Source of the DNA: a virus
Strand: one strand, 5' to 3'
DNA length: 22,641 nt
IMG/VR virus record: IMGVR_UViG_3300030333_006208
Location: 1-22,641 of that record
The position numbers were made by a program, and so were the translations under genes. Of the stretch, positions 7,434 to 13,552 are shown one piece after another (position 1 is the first letter of the stretch; each line of letters begins with the position of its first letter). Below the pieces are notes generated by a model. The model saw only the letters and a program-made list of their open reading frames with translations. It did no database searches and had not been told where the DNA came from.

Positions 7434-8597
7434 TTATTCAAGCACGTTTTCGTATTGATCTGGATCAAAGCTGAAGATCTCGTCTAAAACACCTTCATCC
7501 CATTCGTCGTCAAAAACGAGGTCTTCGGCATTTACGATTTCGTTCTCGACCTCTGGAGGGATATGGCTATTTACATTATTCTCTGTTGGAGTTTCAGCAT
7601 TATCCGTTAGCTCAAGTTCTTCAGGAAAGGAGATAAGTCCGTTTTCATCAACCTCAAAGACGATAAGTTCTTCTCCCTCTATAGGCTGATTAAGGGGATC
7701 GTTTTCGTCGGGAAGCCCAAGATCGACAGTCCGTACCGAAGGGCGGCGCGTAGTTCCCATATATCTCTGAACTGGGTAGGTTCGTCCTGTGCCATGTGGC
7801 CAGTCTCTGTTTTCATTCTCTGCCCATCGATAAGGATATTGATCGCCCCTACGAGATCCGCCGAAACCCAAAGGATAGTCGTGTAAAATAACTAATGTAA
7901 GACTAACATTAACTTCTTTAGGCAAAACGTGTCCAATATTTCTATGATAAACCCAGCCTGTTTCTCGACGTAGCTTGGCGTTATTTGTACTACCAAGAAA
8001 ATCTTGATATTGCCCAAGAGGAACGCTTTCTTTGTCGCCAGGATTATCTTGCCCAAATTTACCAACAGGAGTTTTGCTATATTCAAACACACCAGCATCA
8101 AAATTTGGAACAAACGCATATGCTTGAAAATATACAAGTTCGTTTCTTATAAGATTTCCAAAGTGTATTTTATCGGTAATTGTGGCACCCTCATATCGAT
8201 ATTTAGGTGCTCTACTAACATCAACCCCACTTACAAGTCCCGTCTGAGTATACTGTCCATAAACCCGTCTTGACAAATATTCACAAAAATCTAAATTACT
8301 TCTTGCCTCGCCAACATTTCTAGCCACTAACTTAAAAGATATGGTAGCCCTCCTTGTTGTTTGAACATATCTACAATCTGAATTTAGTCTGCCAAAAGGA
8401 ATTGAAGGAGTTTCCCATGTGCTTTCAAATGATTCACTGTACTCTGTTAAAAAAACATAACGCGATGTTGCTCTTTTTTCAGTTCTATCTCCTGATGGCG
8501 ACAGTGTTGTCTCTTTTACAGTAAATGGAAAATAGCCCTTGCCAAGTTCGCTTACCCAGGAAGAGTGTATAAGTGGAGATTTTTTCACTTCCTTCAT
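7434..8597 (-). CDS. Tail tube initiator / baseplate protein 2, paralogue of the preceding gene
   Basis: 387 residues. The N-terminal domain (about 20-130) shares the TRRxxISFKxxARxxxEARxN pattern with the upstream 203-residue protein and continues with a longer strand-rich domain, ending in PKEVNVSLTLVILHDYPLGF. The last 90 residues are acidic (many Glu, Asp and Asn) and low in complexity, an unusual tail for a tube-cap protein and possibly a flexible linker. AAGG lies eight bases before the ATG inside the end of the upstream gene. Role by order: baseplate/tube junction, gp54- or gp48-like. The acidic tail could bind a partner baseplate protein; this is inference. Confidence 0.65.
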   Translation of the reverse strand: MKEVKKSPLIHSSWVSELGKGYFPFTVKETTLSPSGDRTEKRATSRYVFLTEYSESFESTWETPSIPFGRLNSDCRYVQTTRRATISFKLVARNVGEARSNLDFCEYLSRRVYGQYTQTGLVSGVDVSRAPKYRYEGATITDKIHFGNLIRNELVYFQAYAFVPNFDAGVFEYSKTPVGKFGQDNPGDKESVPLGQYQDFLGSTNNAKLRRETGWVYHRNIGHVLPKEVNVSLTLVILHDYPLGFGGSRRGDQYPYRWAENENRDWPHGTGRTYPVQRYMGTTRRPSVRTVDLGLPDENDPLNQPIEGEELIVFEVDENGLISFPEELELTDNAETPTENNVNSHIPPEVENEIVNAEDLVFDDEWDEGVLDEIFSFDPDQYENVLE

Positions 8598-9208
8598 TAT
8601 CTATACCTTGGATATCGTTCTGGATAAGGTGAATTTCGACCTTGTTCTAAGTCTTCTGGTAACAGAGCGATTGCATCTATTGTGATTACTATGCATGACA
8701 TGTGAATTTCACCTGATTCGGGCGCGATTATTCCTTCTTCTAAATCCAACGTATACATTATATTTTGTATAATGCATTCCGCGCCTGGATCTGCTGTTCC
8801 GTCGTTAAGCATATTAAATCCAGATATTCGAATATAAGGGTCGAAATTCGCGATGTTTAAAGGAGTCAGAGTGGGATATAACATTTGCAATAACAGATTA
8901 ACGCTTTGTTCGTTGTGTCTAGCCTCGTCCACAGAAGCGCTTAAAACTTTAAAAGTCAAAGAAATTCTTCTATTAGTAGCGGCTTGTGTTATCTGTGGGT
9001 TGCTGTTGCTGGCGAACAGTTTTTCACTGGATTGTGCATCATGTGAATCACTAAATGATTGAATGATGGCGGGGAAAGAAACTTTGTGTCCCGTTGGTAT
9101 ATGCTCAAACATTAATTTGTAATTTTTATCTTGAGCATGTTTAACGATAGAATATCCGGCGTCTTTGCCGCTGTATACCCCTATCGTGTGTCTCCTGCCT
9201 TGTGCCAT
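8597..9208 (-). CDS. Tail tube initiator / baseplate cap protein 1 (gp48/gp54 position)
   Basis: 203 residues. The middle contains SFPAIIQSFSDSHDAQSSEK and, after it, TNRRISLTFKVLSASVDEAR, followed by LLLQMLYP. The next protein has the same pattern in the same order (SFES..., TRRATISFKLVARNVGEAR, EYLSRRVYG), so the two are tandem paralogues. Strand-rich proteins at this place, after the tape measure and before the LysM wedge protein, correspond to the tube cap/initiator proteins gp48 and gp54 in T4, which resemble tail tube subunits. The C-terminus is Pro/Arg-rich. The stop overlaps the next ATG by one base (TAATG). The specific T4 equivalent is not certain. Confidence 0.66.
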   Translation of the reverse strand: MAQGRRHTIGVYSGKDAGYSIVKHAQDKNYKLMFEHIPTGHKVSFPAIIQSFSDSHDAQSSEKLFASNSNPQITQAATNRRISLTFKVLSASVDEARHNEQSVNLLLQMLYPTLTPLNIANFDPYIRISGFNMLNDGTADPGAECIIQNIMYTLDLEEGIIAPESGEIHMSCIVITIDAIALLPEDLEQGRNSPYPERYPRYR

Positions 9209-9209
9209 G

Positions 9210-11381
9210 TTATTCGACCCCTACTTGTGGAGATGAGCCTGGAGCACCCATGTGACTATTTACCAATCTACCGAACTCTCGTTTATTAACTTTCATGACA
9301 GTATCGCCCTTGCGGCTAACGCTGGCGTTTATCGCATCTAACTTTACACCTAGGTTTGCCAACTCTCTGATTATAGCCTGATCTCCCTTGCTAGCACCAA
9401 GTCCGACGTTTGATAACAATGCCGAGCCAAATGACTTAAATCCGTTCTCAAAATTAGAATTATTAACCACAGCGGACCTTGGCGGCGGAATAACAAGTTC
9501 TGGACCTTCTTCTCCCACGACATGTGGTCCTTTCATTGTAGAATTAGTTCCGTCTGCAAGAAATCTTTTGCCCATGGAGTAAGCATCTCCTGCAAGCATG
9601 GCTATATTAAGCCCTGGGACGAAACGAGCGCCGAGTTTGGCGGCTGCCATTAGTCCACCCTTTTTTTTAAGCCAACCGCCGAGGCCACCAAGTAAACCTT
9701 TTTTTGATATTGTATCTCTCATCGAACCAAGAGCACCACCTCCTGGGACTTTTTTGCCGAGTTTTTCTAATACCGATCCCACACCATCTTTTACTTTATC
9801 GCCAATTTCTTCGGCAAGATCGTCCTTGGCATCAACATCTTTAGTGATCATTGGATTAGATGGGGTGCCAAGCTTTTCCCCAATTCCCAATAAACCTCTA
9901 ATGCCTTTAGCAGCAATTCCGCCTGCTTTGGCAATGCCAACTGCACCAGCAATGGTTCCCAGCGTACCACCAATTTTTGGAATAAACTCTCCAGCTTTTC
10001 TACTGAATTCAAGAAATTTTGCCATAAAACTCATCATGTTTTTTACAAAGGTAATAACGGGTGTTAGGGCGACTGTTAATTCAGCAGCTAATGCCAATAA
10101 TTCGTCTTTAAGTGCCATAGCTGCTTTGAGATTGTCCTCTCTTTCTTTTGCCTGCTTCTTTTGTTCTTCGGTTAATTGCTCGGCATTCATCAAGTTTCTA
10201 AGTTCTACAGTTGACATACCCGCTGCGTTTGCTATAGCTTGTTTTTGGAACACAGTCAAAGAATCAAAATCTCCAACGGCACCCCCAAGCTGTTCTCTAA
10301 ATGTGTCGATAAACGCTTGCGGTCCTTCCATTTGTGCCTCAAGCAGCGACATTGTGTCGAACATCTGTGTTCCAAGAACGGCATTAAGGCTTGAAGCAGC
10401 GCGACCCGCATCTTCAAATGTCATAAATTTATCAGCAATGCCAGTTAACTGATCTATTGATAGCCCAGTTTCTATCGCTTGCTCAGATAGTCTTTTAAAT
10501 GCAGGACCGATTTGCCTTTCTGATAAGTTGGCAAGTTGTGGTAATGCTTTATTTAAATCGCTAACTGCCTGACCAATGGAAATGCCGAGTTCTTGCGCTA
10601 ATGTTTCTGCTCCTTGAGTCAATTCCATTGCTGCGGTTTCTGTCATCCCAAAAGACTTAGTGGCTGTCTGCATAACACCCACAACATCACCACTTGCCGC
10701 TCCAAGTCGTTGTAGTTCAGATACTTCATCTGCTATAGCTGTCTGAGTGTCTGCCGCCATGAGTCCAAATCCAGACAAGCCTCCGATTAAATCAGCCATT
10801 GCTGCGGCACTGTCAGCAGCGGAAATACCAAATTTTCTATTTTCTTTTTCTAATTCAATAATCTGGCTATTATATCGTCCGCCTGCACCAGTTGCTTTAT
10901 TGAAAGATGCTGTTGCTTGGTCATTTGCTAAAGCAAGACCAATCGACCCTTCGGCAAGTTTTTGTGCTACGGAAACGCCAATATTGAAACTTGTTAGTGT
11001 TTCATCAACCGTTTTTTTGGCTTGCCCAAATGCTTCACCTACGTTACCAGCTTCGGAAGTCAGCTTTACAAAGGAGCCGATAAGTCCGTCACTCGAATCA
11101 GTGACACCTGTAAGTGTTTTAATCTTATGTTTAAGGGCTCTATCGAATTTTTCAAATGGAGCTATTGCATCATTTGCTGCGTCGGAAAGGTCTTTTAATC
11201 GTTTTTTAAACGCTTCAAGTGATGGACCAGAGTCGGCAGCAGATCCAGTAAGAGCCTTAATGTTGCTCTCTAACCTATCAAACAAGCCAATAAAATCGTC
11301 AGCCGCACTGGTATCTGCAAACTCTTTTTTTAATTGTTGAATTTGATCAACAAGTTCTTGTTGTGCTTTTGATAGAGCCAC
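9210..11381 (-). CDS. Tail tape measure protein
   Basis: 723 residues, starting with GTG; GGGAG lies about 11 bases upstream. The N-terminal two thirds are long, Ala/Leu-rich helices with many short repeats, as expected for the rod that sets tail length inside the tube. A hydrophobic segment rich in Gly and Ala follows (roughly 430-510: LALAAELTVALTPVITFV and later GTLGTIAGAVGIAKAGGIAA). Near residue 607 lies FLADGTNS, then GPHVVGEEGPELVIPP, a widespread C-terminal signature of tape measure proteins. At about 1.5 angstrom per residue of helix the tail would be near 110 nm; that is inference. The stop is followed by one base and then the next ATG, so translation is coupled. Confidence 0.92.
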   Translation of the reverse strand: MALSKAQQELVDQIQQLKKEFADTSAADDFIGLFDRLESNIKALTGSAADSGPSLEAFKKRLKDLSDAANDAIAPFEKFDRALKHKIKTLTGVTDSSDGLIGSFVKLTSEAGNVGEAFGQAKKTVDETLTSFNIGVSVAQKLAEGSIGLALANDQATASFNKATGAGGRYNSQIIELEKENRKFGISAADSAAAMADLIGGLSGFGLMAADTQTAIADEVSELQRLGAASGDVVGVMQTATKSFGMTETAAMELTQGAETLAQELGISIGQAVSDLNKALPQLANLSERQIGPAFKRLSEQAIETGLSIDQLTGIADKFMTFEDAGRAASSLNAVLGTQMFDTMSLLEAQMEGPQAFIDTFREQLGGAVGDFDSLTVFQKQAIANAAGMSTVELRNLMNAEQLTEEQKKQAKEREDNLKAAMALKDELLALAAELTVALTPVITFVKNMMSFMAKFLEFSRKAGEFIPKIGGTLGTIAGAVGIAKAGGIAAKGIRGLLGIGEKLGTPSNPMITKDVDAKDDLAEEIGDKVKDGVGSVLEKLGKKVPGGGALGSMRDTISKKGLLGGLGGWLKKKGGLMAAAKLGARFVPGLNIAMLAGDAYSMGKRFLADGTNSTMKGPHVVGEEGPELVIPPPRSAVVNNSNFENGFKSFGSALLSNVGLGASKGDQAIIRELANLGVKLDAINASVSRKGDTVMKVNKREFGRLVNSHMGAPGSSPQVGVE

Positions 11382-11396
11382 GTTTAATTATTCTCC

Positions 11397-11729
11397 CTAC
11401 TTAAATGGCCACTTGATCCCCGTATCTCTTTCAAAAGATTTAATCGCACGATCAAGCTGTGCCTTTGTTCTAAGTGTCTCAGGCTTGTCTAAACCATAGC
11501 GCTTCATTGCTTTGAGATATCTTGCCTCATTACCAAGAGCGCTCTTAAACGAGTCCACTTGCTTTCTTGTGCCAGAGATCCTAACGGGCACAGAGCGTCC
11601 ACCAAACATGCCACCGAGGATTGTCTCAATCGCACCACCCATCATTGCAAGCCAGCTTTCACTAAGCAAGTCTGTTTCGCTGGGGTTTAAATTAATTTCA
11701 ATTGGCACCAAATCATTTGGTTCGTTCAT
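11397..11729 (-). CDS. Conserved small phage protein, function unknown
   Basis: 110 residues from the ATG with GGAGG eight bases upstream; a GTG seven codons earlier (11750) overlaps the region before the ribosome site and is rejected. The N-terminal part is acidic, followed by a hydrophobic Gly/Met stretch (AMMGGAIETILGGMFGG, about 29-45) that could be an amphipathic or membrane-associated helix. The C-terminal part is basic and helical, with RISGTRKQVDSFKSALGNEA, then YLKAMKRYGLDKP, and it ends in FERDTGIKWPFK. I recognise this ending from hypothetical proteins in other myoviruses but know no function. Being next to the tape measure suggests a tail assembly role. Confidence 0.8.
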   Translation of the reverse strand: MNEPNDLVPIEINLNPSETDLLSESWLAMMGGAIETILGGMFGGRSVPVRISGTRKQVDSFKSALGNEARYLKAMKRYGLDKPETLRTKAQLDRAIKSFERDTGIKWPFK

Positions 11730-11760
11730 TGTATAGACCTCCGAATGCACTTATCTCTTA

Positions 11761-11768
11761 TAAATAGT
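11761..11768 (-). promoter_or_regulatory. ACTATTTA motif upstream of the small conserved gene
   Basis: Exact minus-strand ACTATTTA followed by TAAGAG, 32 nt upstream of the chosen ATG (11729) and immediately behind the terminator. On the plus strand the site reads TATAAATA (11759-11766), identical to the T4 late box, so its orientation is formally ambiguous. Confidence 0.5.
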
Positions 11769-11770
11769 TT

Positions 11771-11804
11771 CACATAAAAAGAAACGGGCATTAATTGCCC
11801 GTTT
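11771..11804. terminator. Bidirectional hairpin terminator before the tape-measure cluster
   Basis: A perfect nine-pair inverted repeat (AAACGGGCA, 11782-11790; TGCCCGTTT, 11796-11804) has a five-base loop. On the minus strand it is followed by CTTTTTATG; on the plus strand by TTATTTATT. It lies right after the gp51-like stop and before a new ACTATTTA motif, so on the minus strand it should end the tube/gp26-like message. Confidence 0.86.
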
Positions 11805-11966
11805 TTATTTATTGGATTTTTTCATCTGTTTTTCTTGTTCTTCAAAGTGTTGAACCAATCTATTAACAAACCAATCTCTTAGCTTAATAGGTAAATTGTA
11901 GGCTTCGATAAAACTCCAGCCTCCATGCATCTTTAAATAGAAAAACTGTTCATACACATATTGCAT
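11805..11966 (-). CDS. Small gp51-like protein, possibly made as a +1 frameshift extension
   Basis: Too short for usual gene finders. From the ATG at 11966 it encodes 53 residues: YVYEQFFYLKMHGGWSFIEA followed by YNLPIKLRDWFVNRLVQHF and a charged, Lys-rich tail. The pattern (aromatic helix, GGWS, AYNLP, RxWF..RL) is one I associate with small baseplate hub assembly proteins next to gp26-like genes in T4-type phages. The same frame is open upstream across the 3' end of the gp26-like gene (GLNDGY precedes the Met), so it may be produced either by +1 slippage or by separate initiation. The ATG has only a weak GATGG before it, which favours frameshifting or coupling. The stop lies one base before the terminator stem, so this frame ends the transcript. 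Confidence 0.62.
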   Translation of the reverse strand: MQYVYEQFFYLKMHGGWSFIEAYNLPIKLRDWFVNRLVQHFEEQEKQMKKSNK

Positions 11967-11973
11967 GTATCCA

Positions 11974-12852
11974 TCATTGAGGCCAAAAAAATTCCGAAGT
12001 AAACGGCACCTCCGTTTCAGTTACCGCACCGCAAGACGAACATTCAGTTTGTTGAGACATATCAATGTTAGGGGTGACAACTTGCATACAAGCTCGAAGA
12101 AAGCGAGCGTCTTGTGCAGGCATGTTATCGATAAAACTGGAAATTTCTGCACCAGAAGTAACATCATTAACGGAAACAACAAGCTTTTTTAATAAATTAG
12201 TTGATGTAGCATCTGGAAGTTTGTGCTTCTTTAGCTTATCTGCCAAATTTTGTAACTCTGTCTCGTCTCTTCCAGTTAACAAACGGAATTCAACAAGATA
12301 TTTTGTCACTGGTAATTCTGCAAGAAAGGTTCCCCTTTCAGTAAGTGATACCTGGCTATCTTCTCCTGGCTTGAGACCGTGATTAATCTCCAATTTTGAT
12401 AGATCAAATTCGTTTCGAACTGTCTCACCGCAAGCGGGGCACTGTAGCTCGACAGCATAGTCCTGACCATATCCTGAAACTCTTGCGGATATTAACATAG
12501 CATTTCTATCACCCACTAAAAGTTCGTTAACATCGATATTTTGATCAACGATTAGGTTTTCCAACAACCTATCAACCGCCAAACCTTTTCTAAGTAATGC
12601 GGGTGAAGTAAGAATGTCTTCATCCCTTGCTGTCATATACCTCATTTCAACAACTTCCTTATCACGAAGCGGGTGCTCGTTGTGATAATATTGTCCACCT
12701 GAAGGCAGTTCAACAAACTCTGTTGGAGTAACATATGAAAGACTTGCTGATCTGGCTACGGGCGCTTGTTCAGTTGCCGGACCTGCATCAACAGGGTTGG
12801 TTGAAGCAGCAGGACTCATTGCAGCAGTTGTCCGCTGTTCGTTTCTAGACAT
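11974..12852 (-). CDS. Zinc-binding baseplate/tail assembly protein (gp26-like)
   Basis: 292 residues from the preferred ATG, which has GAGG five bases upstream; a GTG two codons earlier touches the ribosome site and is unlikely. The first 40 residues are Ala/Pro-rich and probably disordered. Then comes TPTEFVELPSGGQYY, and EMRYMTARDEDILTSPALLR with RLLENLIVD, the pattern of the T4 gp26-type baseplate family. Two CxxC pairs (CPAC near 138 and CSSC near 271) probably form one four-cysteine zinc site. The frame ends in SEFFWPQ. A second conserved reading frame continues in the +1 frame exactly at the TTTTTTT before the stop (see 11805-11966). The position, between tail tube and tape measure, is where tail assembly chaperones with programmed frameshifts usually lie. 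The biochemical role is inferred. Confidence 0.76.
   Translation of the reverse strand: MSRNEQRTTAAMSPAASTNPVDAGPATEQAPVARSASLSYVTPTEFVELPSGGQYYHNEHPLRDKEVVEMRYMTARDEDILTSPALLRKGLAVDRLLENLIVDQNIDVNELLVGDRNAMLISARVSGYGQDYAVELQCPACGETVRNEFDLSKLEINHGLKPGEDSQVSLTERGTFLAELPVTKYLVEFRLLTGRDETELQNLADKLKKHKLPDATSTNLLKKLVVSVNDVTSGAEISSFIDNMPAQDARFLRACMQVVTPNIDMSQQTECSSCGAVTETEVPFTSEFFWPQ
11985..11991 (-). other. Seven-T run at overlap of two frames: candidate +1 frameshift site
   Basis: In the zero frame the site reads GAA TTT TTT TGG CCT CAA TGA. Skipping one T gives TTT TTT GGC CTC AAT GAT and enters a conserved-looking frame that runs another 59 codons. The fused product would be about 348 residues. 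The TGA stop only three codons later suits a programmed event. A homopolymer sequencing or assembly error would give the same picture. Confidence 0.45.
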
Positions 12853-12876
12853 ATACACCTCTTTTTTTATTGTCTA

Positions 12877-12900
12877 ATCATAGTATAACGTATCTATGAT
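12877..12900 (-). other. Inverted repeat in the 5' leader of the gp26-like gene
   Basis: ATCATAG and CTATGAT form a perfect seven-pair stem, extended inward by three more pairs (ATA/TAT) after a one-base bulge, around a three-base loop. No T-tract follows on the minus strand (AATAAAAAAA follows), so it is not a terminator. It lies 18 nt upstream of the GAGG ribosome site and could be a leader structure or a protein-binding site. Confidence 0.4.
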
Positions 12901-12907
12901 AATACTT

Positions 12908-12915
12908 TAAATAGT
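12908..12915 (-). promoter_or_regulatory. ACTATTTA motif upstream of gp26-like gene
   Basis: Exact minus-strand ACTATTTA, 56 nt upstream of the chosen ATG (12852), after the tube gene. A small inverted repeat (12877-12900) lies between it and the ribosome site. Candidate late promoter core. Confidence 0.48.
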
Positions 12916-12941
12916 TTTTAAAAAATATTTATAAAACTATC

Positions 12942-13511
12942 TCAAGATCGAAGTTTTTCATTTTTGACTGCGTATTCTGCCCAATCGTATTGAACGGTGA
13001 CAGAAACCTCGACCATTTCTTCGGAATCATACGAGTGACTTCCAAAGTTAACATCTGTAAAGAAAGAGTTAAGCAATTTCCATTCGCCTTTAATCTTTGA
13101 TTCATTACTTCCGCGATCAGTGGCAATTTCTAAGATTTTGATATCAGTTTTTGCGCCAACAGCAGTAGCTTTTGTAATTGTGGACATTGTTGCGTTGCTG
13201 ACTGAGGTGGGAACCTGAACTCCTGCGGTTTGCAAATAATTATATAAAAGCTGCGAAGCGTTGGGACTTACTGGATCTACCAATGTTAAATCGATGGAGT
13301 TCCAAGTAACACGACCAGGATAATAAAAAGTGTGATTAAAAAACTGATGGTCGTTTGAACTAATACTATACGAAGGACGATCAACAGATTTTGCAAGATA
13401 TTGCACATTTTGTTCCCCGCCGTTACCATCAGGAAGTGATAGTTCCACTAAAAATCTAAATTGTCTTTTTGGTTCAAAGCTTGGATTAATCCAAAAATCT
13501 GTTTTACTCAT
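12942..13511 (-). CDS. 19: Tail tube protein (T4 gp19-like)
   Basis: 189 residues, near the size of T4 gp19 (163). It lies directly after the sheath gene, the usual order. The N-terminus FWINPSFEPKRQFRFLVELS is followed by QYLAKSVDRPSYSISS, then FYYPGRVTWNSIDLTLVDPV, the beta-strand pattern of myovirus tube proteins. It ends in VSVTVQYDWAEY, again typical. GGAG lies 11 bases before the ATG in a leader identical over 12 bases to that of the neck gene at 19194. A one-mismatch version of the ACTATTTA motif (ACTATATA, 13535-13542) lies 24 nt upstream and may be a weak promoter. Confidence 0.87.
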   Translation of the reverse strand: MSKTDFWINPSFEPKRQFRFLVELSLPDGNGGEQNVQYLAKSVDRPSYSISSNDHQFFNHTFYYPGRVTWNSIDLTLVDPVSPNASQLLYNYLQTAGVQVPTSVSNATMSTITKATAVGAKTDIKILEIATDRGSNESKIKGEWKLLNSFFTDVNFGSHSYDSEEMVEVSVTVQYDWAEYAVKNEKLRS

Positions 13512-13552
13512 TATTTATAAGTCTCCGTGTGTAATATATAGTCTCTTGTTTG

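Noticed and set aside
9598-10452. 284-codon open frame on the plus strand
   Set aside because: It lies entirely antisense to the tape measure gene, is Ser/Pro/Ala-rich as expected for the complement of an Ala/Leu/Lys-rich gene, and has no plausible start context or neighbours on that strand.
10747-11340. 197-codon open frame on the plus strand
   Set aside because: Same situation: antisense shadow of the tape measure gene with low-complexity composition.
11730-11750. Upstream GTG for the small conserved protein
   Set aside because: The extra seven codons contain the GGAGG site of the ATG at 11729 and no site precedes the GTG.
11759-11766. TATAAATA on the plus strand as a T4-type late promoter reading rightward
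   Set aside because: No plus-strand gene follows; the same element recurs at gaps where all genes are on the minus strand, so it was interpreted in that direction, with the ambiguity noted.
11974-11992. A -1 frameshift on the T run
   Set aside because: The -1 frame leads to a short peptide that stops within about 15 codons and lacks the conserved GGWS/AYNLP pattern; only +1 (or -2) reaches it.
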